The notes below the pieces were generated by a model. It saw nothing but the letters and a program-made list of their open reading frames with translations, had not been told where the DNA came from and did no database searches. From NCBI RefSeq assembly GCF_007741535.1, contig NZ_CP036525.1, positions 1,674,001 through 1,738,000 of the forward strand: a DNA stretch of 64,000 nucleotides, read 5' to 3'. Both the position numbers and the translations under genes were made by a program. This DNA is from Rubripirellula lacrimiformis. GTDB lineage: Bacteria; Planctomycetota; Planctomycetia; Pirellulales; Pirellulaceae. This document shows positions 1 through 10,366 of this stretch, in pieces. Position 1 is the first letter of the stretch; each line of letters opens with the position of its first letter.

Positions 1-815
1 CCGTCGCGGTTGCTTCGGCGTTTGCGGCTTTCACCGCTAATTAACGACTTTCGTGGCGAAACACTGACTTCAAATTCGTGCGAAAAAGGGACTTCGGCAA
101 TCGCCTCGCTCAGCACCTTGGGTTGTTCAGCAGAGCCAAGATAGACTCGCCGATCCTGACATCCGCGGATAACGAAATCATAGTTTTCGGCCAGATCATT
201 GTTCTGGATGAGCAACTCGTAGATGTCTGATTCGCTGTCCGAGACGCCGATGTAATGAGTTTGAGGGTTTGCCAGAGCGATCTGTTCGCCGCTTTGCATC
301 AGTTCAAGCCAACGAGCGCTTTCCTTCTCTTCAAACGCCATGGTCCTGATCTCGCGATCGCGTTGAGCTTTGCCCACGTTTTGGCGAATCGAGTCACGTG
401 TCCAGATAAGTTGGTCAACGCAACCCAAGACGAGACCATCGAGAGTGACGGCATAAAGCGGATGCAGAAAGAATCCCCGCTTTTTTACGTCCTCCAGAGG
501 CCCGGCACCGACGACTTGACGCGAAGGTTTGGTGAGATCGCAAACGGTGGTGTCCTGTGCCAGCACGACGACATCGTACTTGGCTGACCGCTCCATCGTG
601 GCTTGATTATGGGGCTGCAGAATTGCCATCCAGTTCACACTGGGGGTGTTGAAAAGCCGGTAAGTGGCTGTGAGGTCTGCAACTTCTCCGCACGCCGCCG
701 GTGTCGAGGGCGCTACCTGATCGAACTGCTCAAGAATTCGCCTGAAGCGTTTACTTCGACGCTTGTCACCCAGGTCCAATGTCCGAGTCTCTTCCTCAAT
801 CCATCCTGGACACAT
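1..815 (-). CDS. IS4-family (Tn5/IS50-like) transposase, 3' end beyond window
   Basis: The minus strand is open from an ATG at 815 to the left edge (271 codons) and was read by hand. The N-terminal part (WIEEETRTLDLGDKRR, then TATYRLFNTPSVNW) follows the Tn5 N-terminal DNA-binding domain, where LGDPRR is the matching motif. A DDE core begins with VVLAQDTTVCDL, which carries the first catalytic Asp. EKESARWLEL matches EKESGKWL of Tn5, and GVSDSESDIYELL matches the second catalytic Asp region (VCDREADI in Tn5). The catalytic Glu would lie off the window. No stop or frameshift is seen, so the visible part looks intact. The 110-residue plus-strand frame at 255-587 is its shadow. Family assignment is by remembered motif similarity. 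Confidence 0.87.
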   Translation of the reverse strand, partial: MCPGWIEEETRTLDLGDKRRSKRFRRILEQFDQVAPSTPAACGEVADLTATYRLFNTPSVNWMAILQPHNQATMERSAKYDVVVLAQDTTVCDLTKPSRQVVGAGPLEDVKKRGFFLHPLYAVTLDGLVLGCVDQLIWTRDSIRQNVGKAQRDREIRTMAFEEKESARWLELMQSGEQIALANPQTHYIGVSDSESDIYELLIQNNDLAENYDFVIRGCQDRRVYLGSAEQPKVLSEAIAEVPFSHEFEVSVSPRKSLISGESRKRRSNRD

Positions 816-823
816 CGAATCAT

Positions 824-855
824 CTCCGTCCCTTGAAGAAATGTCAGGGACGGAG
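824..855. other. Perfect 10-bp hairpin just upstream of the transposase
   Basis: CTCCGTCCCT and AGGGACGGAG form a 10-bp inverted repeat with a 12-base loop, starting 9 bases upstream of the transposase ATG. It lies in the leader of the transposase mRNA. Structures like this can block translation from read-through transcripts in Tn5/Tn10-type elements. That role is inferred here. Confidence 0.6.
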
Positions 856-866
856 TGTCTCAAGAA

Positions 867-888
867 AGATGTGTAGGATAAAGAGGGG
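867..888. mobile_element. Possible outer end of the IS element (Tn5 end-like)
   Basis: AGATGTGTA followed by GGATAAAGAGG resembles the Tn5 mosaic end (AGATGTGTATAAGAGACAG) with a small insertion, and it is oriented outward from the transposase gene. The 114-bp tandem repeats begin immediately after it, which fits an element boundary here. The other end is outside the window, so neither the inverted repeat nor a target duplication can be checked. Confidence 0.4.
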
Positions 889-2235
889 CAACGCCCCGCG
901 CGTCGGCGTGATGAAACGCGTGGCCCGCGGGCCACACGGTGAAACGACAGGGGACGATGCACCGCGCGAGTATTAGCCGTGCGCATCGTTTCACCGCGTG
1001 GGCAACGCCCCGCGCGCCGGCGTGATGAAACGCGTGGCCCGATGGGCACACGGTGAAACGACAGGGGACGATGCACCGCGCGAGTATCCGCCGTGCGCAT
1101 CGTTTCACCGCGTGGGCAACGCCCCGCGCGCTGGTGCGGTGAAACGCGTGGCCCGCGGGGCACACGGTGAAACGACAGCGGACGATGCACCGCGCGAGTA
1201 TCCGCCGTGCGCATCGTTTCACCGCGTGGGCAACGCCCCGCGCGCCGGCGTGATGAAACGCGTGGCCCGCTGGGCACACGGTGAAACGACAGCGGACGAA
1301 GTACCGCGCGAGTATAGCCGTGCGCATCGTTTCACCGCGTGGGCAACGCCCCGCGCGCCGGCGTGATGAAACGCGTGGCCCGCGGGGCACACGGCGAAAC
1401 GACAGGGGGCGATGTGCCGCGCGAGTATTAGCCGTGCGCATCGTTTCACCGCGTGGGCAACGCCCCGCGCGCCGGTGCGGTGAAACGCGTGGCCCGCTGG
1501 GCACACGGTGAAACGACAGGGGACGATTCACCGCGCGAGTATCTGCCGTGCGCATCGTTTCACCGCGTGGGCAACGCCCCGCGCGCCGGCGTGATGAAAC
1601 ACGTGGCCCGACGGGCACACGGTGAAACGACAGGGGACGATGCACCGCGCGAGTATCCGCCGTGCGCATCGTTTAACCGCGTGGGCAACGCCCCGCGCGT
1701 CGGTGCGATGAAACGCGTGGCCCGCTGGGCACACGGTGAAACGACAGGGGACGATGTGCCGCGTGAGTATCCGCCGTGCGCATCGTTTAACCGCGTGGGC
1801 AGCGCCCCGCGCGTCGGCGTGATGAAACGCGTGGCCCGCTGGACACACGGTGAAACGAACAGGGGGACGATGCACCGCGCGAGTACTAGCCGTGCGCATC
1901 GTTTCACCGCGTGGGCAACGCCCCGCGCGCCGGTGTGATGAAACACGTGGCCCGCTGGGCACACGGTGAAACGACAGCGGACGATGTACCGCGCGAGTAT
2001 CCGCCGTGCGCATCGTTTAACCGCGTGGGCAACGCCCCGCGCGTCGGCGTGATGAAACGCGTGGCCCGCTGGGCACACGGTTAAACGAACAGGGGACGAT
2101 GCACCGCGCGAGTATTAGCTGTGCGCATCGTTTCACCGCGTGGCCCGACGGGCACACGGTGAAACGACAGGGGACGATGTACCGCGCGAGTATCCGCCGT
2201 GCGCATCGTTTCACCGCGTGGGCAACGCCCCCGCG
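887..2235. repeat. 114-bp minisatellite, about 12 tandem copies
   Basis: The anchor GGCAACGCCC recurs at 887, 1001, 1115, 1229, 1342, 1456, 1570, 1684, 1798 (GGCAGCGCCC), 1914, 2028 and 2221. The spacing is 114 bp almost everywhere, with small indels (113, 116). One unit near 2130 carries a deletion of about 35 bp. Each unit holds inverted pairs: GGTGAAACGA with TCGTTTCACC, and ACGATGC with GCATCGT. Because 114 is a multiple of three and the unit has few stops, long frames stay open on both strands as 38-residue repeats (for example GNAPRAGVMKRVARWAHGET). No start or ribosome site favours any frame and the indels break all of them, so I treat the array as non-coding. Confidence 0.9.
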
Positions 2236-2305
2236 CGTTTGGGGCGTCCATCAGACGCCGCTTGGGATGCTCCGTTGCCTGGCACAGCTAACTCGCTTGC
2301 AGCGC

Positions 2306-3370
2306 CTAGCCGGGCATCGCGACGGCGAAGCAGACTTCGCATTTGTTTCGGGCCAATTGCCGGATGACGACGGACTCGGGCTTCCACGATTCGACCTTGG
2401 CTTTCCAGCGGCTAATGGATTCGGACGCGTCGTAGTCGCCCAGTTTCAACGTGATCAGCAAGCCGCGGAAATCGCTTTGGCGGTTGGTGACGATGTTGCC
2501 AACGGTGACCAGCGTTTGATCGGGTTTGACGTTGGAATCGACCAGCATCCACTTTGCCCCACGAAATTCGCGGCGTGGCAGGTCTCCTCCGCGAGCCTGG
2601 ATGTGTCGGAAATTGGGATGCTCGTCGATGCGTGGATCCATCTCGGCCGGGTCGACCCCGATCACTCGCATCCCAAGTTCCAGCAACCGGCCACATGCTC
2701 CGCCCGGTGCACTGCCGATTTCGACTGCCAGGTCGCCCGGCTGCATGTCGAACCCCGACCATGTGATCGCTTCGGCCGCTTTGTAGTAAGCTCGCGAAAC
2801 CGGTGGGTCGGCGGGATTGATCGGTTGCACGGCGCCCGGCCATCTTGTCGGCCAAGTGGTTGCGGTATGAGTCCCAAAGAACCAATGCGACGGTTCCACC
2901 AGGACGACATCGAGCACCGATTCCCCAGGCTCGGCGATCCGATTGGCGGCGTCGCAGCGTACCCACTTGTCGCTCAGTGCGGCAAACACCTGCTCGGACA
3001 CCAGCCCCGCGACCTCGTCGATTCCCGGTTCAAATCCAAACCGGCCGATCGCCGCTCGATCCTTGCTCCACACATGCAGTTGATCAAAGGGACGGCCTGC
3101 GTGATCGGAACCCTCCAGGGACTCGATCAACTTCTGGATCTGTTCGCTACCGTCTTGGCTGCGTGCTTGGCCGATCGACCACGACGATGTGCGGGCAAAG
3201 ATTCCAGTCGGCAAGACCCGGCTGGAATCGTGCTTGGCCGTTACAAAACCAGGACGTGAGAACGCCAAACGCCATCCTTCGGCCGCAATCGATTGTTTGA
3301 CGGCCAGTTCGGCGCCGTGGGCGCAGGTGATCATCGCGAATGATGGGGAAGCGTCGTTAGCAGGATTCAT
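2306..3370 (-). CDS. FtsJ/RlmM-like 2'-O-ribose rRNA methyltransferase
   Basis: A 354-residue protein with a Rossmann-type methyltransferase domain in its C-terminal half. The SAM-binding loop reads GDLAVEIGSAPGGACGRLLE and ends in GVDPAEMD. The RrmJ/RlmM catalytic tetrad can be placed: Lys in SRAYYKAAEA, Asp in WMLVDSNV, Lys in LLITLKLGDY, and probably Glu in NKCEVCFAVAMPG at the C-terminus. The N-terminal half (CAHGAELAVKQSIAAEGW) has the look of the RlmM RNA-binding region. RlmM methylates C2498 of 23S rRNA in E. coli; the exact target here is not shown. The gene ends about 70 bp from the 114-bp repeat array. The long plus-strand frame at 2099-3259 is its shadow. Confidence 0.8.
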   Translation of the reverse strand: MNPANDASPSFAMITCAHGAELAVKQSIAAEGWRLAFSRPGFVTAKHDSSRVLPTGIFARTSSWSIGQARSQDGSEQIQKLIESLEGSDHAGRPFDQLHVWSKDRAAIGRFGFEPGIDEVAGLVSEQVFAALSDKWVRCDAANRIAEPGESVLDVVLVEPSHWFFGTHTATTWPTRWPGAVQPINPADPPVSRAYYKAAEAITWSGFDMQPGDLAVEIGSAPGGACGRLLELGMRVIGVDPAEMDPRIDEHPNFRHIQARGGDLPRREFRGAKWMLVDSNVKPDQTLVTVGNIVTNRQSDFRGLLITLKLGDYDASESISRWKAKVESWKPESVVIRQLARNKCEVCFAVAMPG

Positions 3371-3456
3371 CGGTTGGTTCGGTGATCGGGGGTGAGAACA
3401 GAATCGGACGGCGTGGCGCGAACGTCACGCCGGTTCGCGGGGGGGGCGCCTGTTTT

Positions 3457-4848
<1,392 letters not shown>

Positions 4849-4936
4849 CGATTACGTTTCGGTTGGCGGGATGAGCGTTTCGTCGTTCGAAACGCTGCGA
4901 AAACGATGGGGTCGATGCGGTTTGCAAACAACTTAG

Positions 4937-7198
4937 ATGCAGAACATGAATCACGAGCAAACCGAAATTCAATCGGTGGACGGACGATCGACCAGCCAAA
5001 AACTGTCGATGCGGGCGACCACGCCGCCCGCGGAGGTCCCAGGGTACCGGCTAACACAGTTTTTGGGATCCGGTGCCTTCGGGCAAGTTTGGGTGGGCAT
5101 CGACCTGAACACGGGCCGCAGCGTCGCAGTCAAATTCTATCTGCACCGCGGTGGGGTGAATTGGTCGTTGTTGAGCCGCGAAGTGAAGAACTTGGTCACG
5201 TTGTCGGCCGATCGACACGTCGTCCAGGTTTTGGAGGTGGGCTGGGACGCCGATCCCCCTTACTACGTGATGGAATTGGTCGGTGGTGGGTCGCTAGAGG
5301 ATCTGTTGGAGCGGCGTCCGCGGCTGCCGGTGACCGAGGCCGTGGCGATGTTTCGCAAGATTGGCGTCGGCTTGAATCACTGTCACGGCAAGGGGGTGCT
5401 GCACTGTGACATCAAACCAGCCAACATCCTGTTGGGGGATGATGCCGAGCCACGCTTGGCCGACTTTGGCCAAAGCCGGCTGTCGCACGAACAGACCCCA
5501 GCCCTGGGAACGCTCTTTTACATGGCTCCCGAACAAGCCGATCTGAATTCTACGCCGGATGCCAGTTGGGACGTGTACGCCGCAGGGGCCATACTGTACC
5601 GGATGCTGATCGGCACGCCGCCGTACCGCAGCGAAGAGGTTGTCGAACAGATCGATACCGCCGGATCGTTGCCAAAGCGGCTGGAACGGTATCGGGAAGC
5701 CATCGCTAGCGGCGCCGTTCCCGACGGCCATCTGCAGCACCGGGGTGTCGACCGTCCGCTGGCCAGAATCATTTCGAAATGCTTGGCGGTGGACCCCAAG
5801 GCTCGCTATGCCAACGTCCAGCAGATTCTTGACGATCTGGCCAAGCGTGAAACGTCGCGCACGCGTCGGCCGTTGATGTTGCTGGGAATCGTGGGGCCAT
5901 TGTTGGTGTTGTTGGCCACGACGTTCTTTGGATATCGCAGCATCAAACAGGCCAGCACCAGCACGATGGGGGCGCTGCGGACCGAGGCGTTTGGCAGCAA
6001 TCAGTTGGCGGCCAGCTTTGCCGCTAGGACTTTGGAAAGCGAGATCGCGCGTTACTTTCAATTGGCTCGAGACGAAGCCGCCAATCCCGAATTGACGCAG
6101 CAGCTGCGCGATACCTTTGCGTCTGCCGAGGTTCAGCAAACCTTGGCAGAAATTGCAGCGATGAAAACACCCGCACTGACCCACGGAAAAAGTGCTCCCC
6201 GCGACCGGTTGTTGGACAATCCACAACGCATCGATTTGGATAACGTCTTGTCCAAGCGATTGGCTCGGTACATCGGCGACAACGCCAGAGATCGACGGTT
6301 GCAACTGGCAACCATGTTCATCACGGACACCGAGGGAACGATCCTGGGGATTGTGTACGACGACACCGTCGACGAGTCCGAGAATAGTGCGGGACGGAAC
6401 TTCTGTTATCGAACCTATTTCCATGGCGGTCACGTCGATTTTTCCAAGTCTGATGTGACCATTGGTCAGATCCCACCGCTAACCTCGACTCACCTGTCGG
6501 CCGCATTCCCCAGTACCGCCACACGGCTGTGGAAGGTTGCTGTTAGCACGCCGATTTATCTTACGGATGATCGCAGCAAGCCGGACGCGATCTTCGTTGT
6601 GACGATCAACTTGGGTGACTTTGAATTGCTGCAAAGCAAGGAAGGGGCTAATCAGATCGCCGTCTTGGTCGAGGCTCGCGAAGGTGATTCGCGAGGCACG
6701 ATTCTGCAACACCCGTTGATGGATGCACGCCGAGTCGCCGGGCTAAAGGGCGAAGCGAAGAGTTATCAAATGTCGACCGTGTTGATGGACAAACTGCTTA
6801 GCGGAGGCGATGCTGACTACCTGGATCCGTTGGCCAAATCTTTGGACGGACAGGCCTATGCAGGTCCCTGGATCGCCGCCATGCAGCCGGTCGAACTACC
6901 GGAACTGTCGAGCGCCGGTGACGAAATCCTGGCTGGGCCACGCGGCACCTTGGGATCCACCGCCGACCTGTTGGTGTTGGTGCAATATCGTCTGGAAACC
7001 GTGATGGCGCCCGTCCACCAGATGCGGTCTGCCCTGCTGGTCGAAGGGGCCGCCGCGCTGGCCTCGATTTTGATGGTCACGTTGACGCTGTGGTTCTTCG
7101 TCCGCCGAGTCGCCATGACAGGAACCGACGTCGCCGATTCGGACGTCGGGCATCCCACGATCCCACGCGGAAGCACCGAAACGATGCCCGCAAAGTAA
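4937..7198 (+). CDS. Transmembrane Ser/Thr protein kinase with extracytoplasmic sensor region
   Basis: A 753-residue protein. The kinase domain occupies about residues 37-305: glycine loop LGSGAFGQVW, VAVKFY with the ATP-binding Lys66, catalytic loop HCDIKPANILL around Asp158, ADFGQSR around 176 and MAPEQ around 199. The catalytic loop has Cys in place of the usual Arg of HRD, so this is a non-RD kinase. Transmembrane segments lie at about 313-332 and 701-722. The 370 residues between them should be outside the cytoplasm and look like a Cache-type ligand-binding region (FITDTEGTILGIVYDD, then FCYRTYFHGG). A short cytoplasmic tail follows. Most eukaryotic-like kinases of this kind in planctomycetes have no known ligand; none is suggested by the neighbours. 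Confidence 0.9.
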   Translation: MQNMNHEQTEIQSVDGRSTSQKLSMRATTPPAEVPGYRLTQFLGSGAFGQVWVGIDLNTGRSVAVKFYLHRGGVNWSLLSREVKNLVTLSADRHVVQVLEVGWDADPPYYVMELVGGGSLEDLLERRPRLPVTEAVAMFRKIGVGLNHCHGKGVLHCDIKPANILLGDDAEPRLADFGQSRLSHEQTPALGTLFYMAPEQADLNSTPDASWDVYAAGAILYRMLIGTPPYRSEEVVEQIDTAGSLPKRLERYREAIASGAVPDGHLQHRGVDRPLARIISKCLAVDPKARYANVQQILDDLAKRETSRTRRPLMLLGIVGPLLVLLATTFFGYRSIKQASTSTMGALRTEAFGSNQLAASFAARTLESEIARYFQLARDEAANPELTQQLRDTFASAEVQQTLAEIAAMKTPALTHGKSAPRDRLLDNPQRIDLDNVLSKRLARYIGDNARDRRLQLATMFITDTEGTILGIVYDDTVDESENSAGRNFCYRTYFHGGHVDFSKSDVTIGQIPPLTSTHLSAAFPSTATRLWKVAVSTPIYLTDDRSKPDAIFVVTINLGDFELLQSKEGANQIAVLVEAREGDSRGTILQHPLMDARRVAGLKGEAKSYQMSTVLMDKLLSGGDADYLDPLAKSLDGQAYAGPWIAAMQPVELPELSSAGDEILAGPRGTLGSTADLLVLVQYRLETVMAPVHQMRSALLVEGAAALASILMVTLTLWFFVRRVAMTGTDVADSDVGHPTIPRGSTETMPAK

Positions 7199-7269
7199 TC
7201 CCCGCAGTTTCCTTCCCGCAGTGTCTGCACCGTCGTTGGGGGCAAAGTGCAGGCAGCCGTGGCGGCGTC

Positions 7270-8076
7270 CTAGCCGAACAGGACTTCGTCCTCGGGCGCG
7301 GTTCCGGTATCGGTGCGAGCCGAATAGAGACCTAGTTTCTGAAGAATCGCCAAGGTCGCAAACGCAGGGTTGGTGGTCGAGTAGCGTTTCCAAAGACGGC
7401 CTGGTTCGCGAGTCAGGCGGAAGAACCATTCCAGCCCGTTCCGCTGCATCCACGGCGGGGCCTGTTCCAGCATCCCCGCATGGAATGCGAATGCGGCGCC
7501 AACGGCCACCAAAGGCATCGATAGGCGGTCTCGCATTTCGTAAGTAAACACTTCTTGACGAGGGCATCCCAAGCCGACGAAGCAGAGGCCCGCGCCGCTG
7601 GCGTTGATCGATTCTGCCAATTCGTCGCGTTCATCTGGCGTCAATGTTCGGAATCGAGATGCTTGGCGGCCAGCGATCACCAAACCAGGGTACTTTTCGC
7701 ATAGCCGATCAGCGAACTGGTCCAGCATTTCGGTGGTGGCGCCAAACAGGAATATCGGAACGTTGCATTCAGCGGCGGCTTGGCAAAGTCGCAGCGTTAG
7801 TTCAGGACCGTAGACGCGGTCCGGCAATTCGCACCCATGCAGATGGTTCAGTGCCCAGCGGACGGGTTGCCCATCCGGACAAACCAGATCGAACTGGTTC
7901 AAACGGTATTTGTGGTTGGCATCGCTGACGCCCGTCATCACGCCGTGGACGGCAAGCGCGGTGACGGACATCGATTGTCGACGCTGTCCGGCGGAAATGA
8001 TTTTCGCGACGGCAGCTTCGTAATCGATGGCGCTGACGTTGATCCCGACGACGCTTCGTTTGCCTAGGTCAATCAT
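7270..8076 (-). CDS. WecG/TagA/CpsF family glycosyltransferase (GT26)
   Basis: A 268-residue protein from the ATG at 8076. This start makes an 8-bp overlap with the preceding gene (ATGATTGA holds both start and stop); the longer frame from 8202 would overlap it by 134 bp. Family motifs are clear: VTALAVHGVMTG, LVCPDGQPVRWAL, DRVYGPELTLRLCQ, IFLFGATTEM, FVGLGCPRQEVF and AFAFHAGMLEQAPPWMQRNG, then EWFFRLTREPGRLWKRY. Family members transfer a sugar (ManNAc or ManNAcA in known cases) to a lipid-linked intermediate. It is the last gene of the exopolysaccharide operon and presumably adds a sugar to the undecaprenyl-linked repeat unit begun by the sugar transferase. Confidence 0.92.
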   Translation of the reverse strand: MIDLGKRSVVGINVSAIDYEAAVAKIISAGQRRQSMSVTALAVHGVMTGVSDANHKYRLNQFDLVCPDGQPVRWALNHLHGCELPDRVYGPELTLRLCQAAAECNVPIFLFGATTEMLDQFADRLCEKYPGLVIAGRQASRFRTLTPDERDELAESINASGAGLCFVGLGCPRQEVFTYEMRDRLSMPLVAVGAAFAFHAGMLEQAPPWMQRNGLEWFFRLTREPGRLWKRYSTTNPAFATLAILQKLGLYSARTDTGTAPEDEVLFG

Positions 8077-9130
8077 GGTCGGTTGCGACAAATCCGGATG
8101 AGTCTGCGGTGGCACGATGGCCAGCATGGGATGGAAGGGATGGATGATCGGCATCGCGGTTTGGACCGCCAATGCGTTCGTCGACGCCGGCAACGCTATC
8201 ACGCAGTTGTCCGATCATCGTGCGAACGTCAAAGGTTTCTGCGTACAGTTCAAGCGCCCAGCGGACGATTGCAAGTTTGTCTTTGACCGCCATGTTCATC
8301 GCCGGAAAATACGACATGTCATGATCGTCTTCGCTGCCAAGAAAATCGGGGGGATGCAGCAACAGTGACGGTGGCGTACCTGTCATTCGGCAAAGTCGAA
8401 TCGCGGTGCGAAAGTAAGTCTTCGCCGCCAAGGTCGAGAAACTAGCCAGGTAGGTGAAGTAACTGAAGTGAATCGGCGTCCGTGTCCAGGGCATCACCGT
8501 GACCGGCATTTCCCAAAGCTGCGAATCATCGATCGTTCGCAAAAACGGTCGATTGGGCTGCCGCAGCGACGAGAAACCGCCGTAGAGCTTCTTGGCCCGT
8601 TCGCGCTGTTCGCCCTTCAGGTCGCTTTTGATCAGAAACGCCATCCTCGCGATGGGGGCGATGGATGTGGGGAAAATCGACGCGTCGTAGGCATAGTCCA
8701 GTTCGCTAAGGACTCGCAAAACAGAGTCCGGGCAACTGAACCCCGGACCGCGGAATCCAAGCGGACGGCGGCCAAGTGATTGTGCGATCCGCTGATGCGT
8801 GGTTTCAATCTCGCTGACGATCTGTTCCTGGTCCATCGTGTGCATCCACGGCAGATGGTTCAGCGAGTGGTTGGCGGCTTCCCAGTCGGCAAGACGATCA
8901 AAGGATTCAATCGCATCGATGTTGGATCGACCGACATCATCATCGGATAGATCGCGGCCAACGACGAACACTGTTAGCGGCAACTGGGAATCGCCCAGCA
9001 CATCGACAATTCGGTCGATCACCTGCGGCAGATAGCCTGGGCGTTGGGCCCAATCTTCGCGACCGGCTGCGCGCAAGTACGCCCACTGGTTGTCCAGATC
9101 CATCGACAAGCTTGCAATCGGTCGGGTCAT
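8069..9130 (-). CDS. NodB-type polysaccharide deacetylase family protein
   Basis: A 353-residue protein from the ATG at 9130, which overlaps the upstream stop as ATGA; the longer frame from 9271 runs back through the previous gene. NodB-domain motifs are present: SMDLDN (first motif with Asp), NHSLNH (the HxxxH metal-binding motif) and FRGPGFS (third motif). Its length and Asp-rich first motif resemble the deacetylases found in exopolysaccharide clusters. It would remove acetyl groups from a lipid-linked or polymerised glycan. Overlaps on both sides indicate translational coupling with the two glycosyltransferases. Confidence 0.88.
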   Translation of the reverse strand: MTRPIASLSMDLDNQWAYLRAAGREDWAQRPGYLPQVIDRIVDVLGDSQLPLTVFVVGRDLSDDDVGRSNIDAIESFDRLADWEAANHSLNHLPWMHTMDQEQIVSEIETTHQRIAQSLGRRPLGFRGPGFSCPDSVLRVLSELDYAYDASIFPTSIAPIARMAFLIKSDLKGEQRERAKKLYGGFSSLRQPNRPFLRTIDDSQLWEMPVTVMPWTRTPIHFSYFTYLASFSTLAAKTYFRTAIRLCRMTGTPPSLLLHPPDFLGSEDDHDMSYFPAMNMAVKDKLAIVRWALELYAETFDVRTMIGQLRDSVAGVDERIGGPNRDADHPSLPSHAGHRATADSSGFVATDHD

Positions 9131-10359
9131 GGGTCCCGCCGGTTGTTCGTGACGCTGTTGTTTGTGGCCGACATGCCCATCACGTGCCGAACCGCGGCCA
9201 GGCCTCCGGCAGCCGCCCACTGCGGGGTTCGGTTGGCGACCGACTGTTGGGCGGCCCGTCGCATTTGGCACATCGCATCGGCGGAGACCTGAAAGTACTG
9301 ATCCAGCACGCTGGCAAGTTCACCATCGATCATCGGGTCGTATCGGAAACCATTGACTCCGTTTTCAATCAACGTCGTGACGGCCTGCGCATGGATGCTG
9401 CCGACAACGGGAAGTCCCACATGCAACGCCTCGTTGACCACTAGCATCCATTCGTCGGCCAGGGTCGGTGCCACCAGACATCCGTATTGGGTCATGTCCA
9501 ACGATAGGTCGCTGGGGGTTCGGTTCCCCAACACCTTCAGTTCCAAGTTGTCGGGCGTCGATTGAGATTCGATTTGCGATTGCAGGGGCCCGTTGCCGAT
9601 GAATGTCAGTTCGATCGGTTGATCGGGACGTTGGCTGGCATAATTGGAAATCTGCGACATCAAGGGCAGGACTCCCTTTCGTTGGCTCAGTTGCCCCACG
9701 ACCAGCAGGCGATTTCGGGTTCCCGGTTCTTGGGGACGCAGCGGGCCGCGATGAATGGATCGATCATCGGCGGCGTAAGGCAGCGGAAATAAGTTTTCCT
9801 CCGGTGCACCGGATTGTTCTAGATAACGTTTGCATGACGGGCCGTTGTAGGTGATCGCGTCGGCACGCCCGATCAGCCAGCGACGCAGATAGCTGCGCAG
9901 GATGCCACGGCCCAATTCGGTTCGCTCGCTCATGTAAGTGCAAAGCACCAGTTTCGTGTCTGGGTTGCGTTTGCAATGCAAGGCGGCGCCGGCCGATCGG
10001 GCACCCAGTTCTAGCGACATCACCACATCGGGGTTCAAGCGGGCAAGCTGAGATGCCGTGTCGTAAGGGAGATGGACGTACAGTGGGTCGTCAAACCCCG
10101 CGGTCCGGTGACGCCATTTGCGACGCAGTGTCCACGTTTTCTGGACCGTGACGTCCAGGTCGGACCAATCTGGTTCGAAGTCTCGGTTCGGTTCAACCGG
10201 GGTGCTTAGCAGCACATGGAAGTCTCGGATCGATGCCGCCAGCGACTCGAGCACCCGGACTTGATAGAGCGGGATGTAATGTGTCAGAAACACCACTCGT
10301 GCATCGATCAACGAACTTTCAATTTCGGTCGAATGGTCGGAGCGTGTTTGAGGCAACAT
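9127..10359 (-). CDS. GT4-type glycosyltransferase
   Basis: A 410-residue protein from the ATG at 10359, chosen because TAGGAG sits six bases upstream; an in-frame GTG at 10374 would overlap the upstream stop. The N-terminus (FLTHYIPLYQVRVLESLA) is the acceptor-side Rossmann start of GT-B enzymes. The donor-binding half has LLVVGQLSQRKGVLPLM, LTFIGNGPL and VAPTLADEWMLVVNEALHVGLPVVGS, the last corresponding to the EX7E region of GT4. It is a cytoplasmic sugar transfer step in exopolysaccharide assembly; donor and acceptor are unknown. Confidence 0.88.
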   Translation of the reverse strand: MLPQTRSDHSTEIESSLIDARVVFLTHYIPLYQVRVLESLAASIRDFHVLLSTPVEPNRDFEPDWSDLDVTVQKTWTLRRKWRHRTAGFDDPLYVHLPYDTASQLARLNPDVVMSLELGARSAGAALHCKRNPDTKLVLCTYMSERTELGRGILRSYLRRWLIGRADAITYNGPSCKRYLEQSGAPEENLFPLPYAADDRSIHRGPLRPQEPGTRNRLLVVGQLSQRKGVLPLMSQISNYASQRPDQPIELTFIGNGPLQSQIESQSTPDNLELKVLGNRTPSDLSLDMTQYGCLVAPTLADEWMLVVNEALHVGLPVVGSIHAQAVTTLIENGVNGFRYDPMIDGELASVLDQYFQVSADAMCQMRRAAQQSVANRTPQWAAAGGLAAVRHVMGMSATNNSVTNNRRDP

Positions 10360-10366
10360 CGCACTC

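Noticed and set aside
255-587. 110-residue plus-strand frame at the left edge
   Set aside because: It is antisense to the transposase, which shows DDE motifs when the minus strand is read through to the edge.
860-2235. Several overlapping frames of 76-269 residues on both strands made of 38-residue repeats
   Set aside because: They exist because the 114-bp unit is a multiple of three and poor in stops. They overlap each other on both strands, small indels shift them, and none has a convincing start site.
2099-3259. 386-residue plus-strand frame
   Set aside because: It is antisense to the RlmM-like gene, whose motifs are on the other strand, and starts inside the tandem repeat.
5294-6433. 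379-residue minus-strand frame
   Set aside because: It lies inside the receptor-like kinase gene, whose catalytic motifs are unambiguous on the plus strand.
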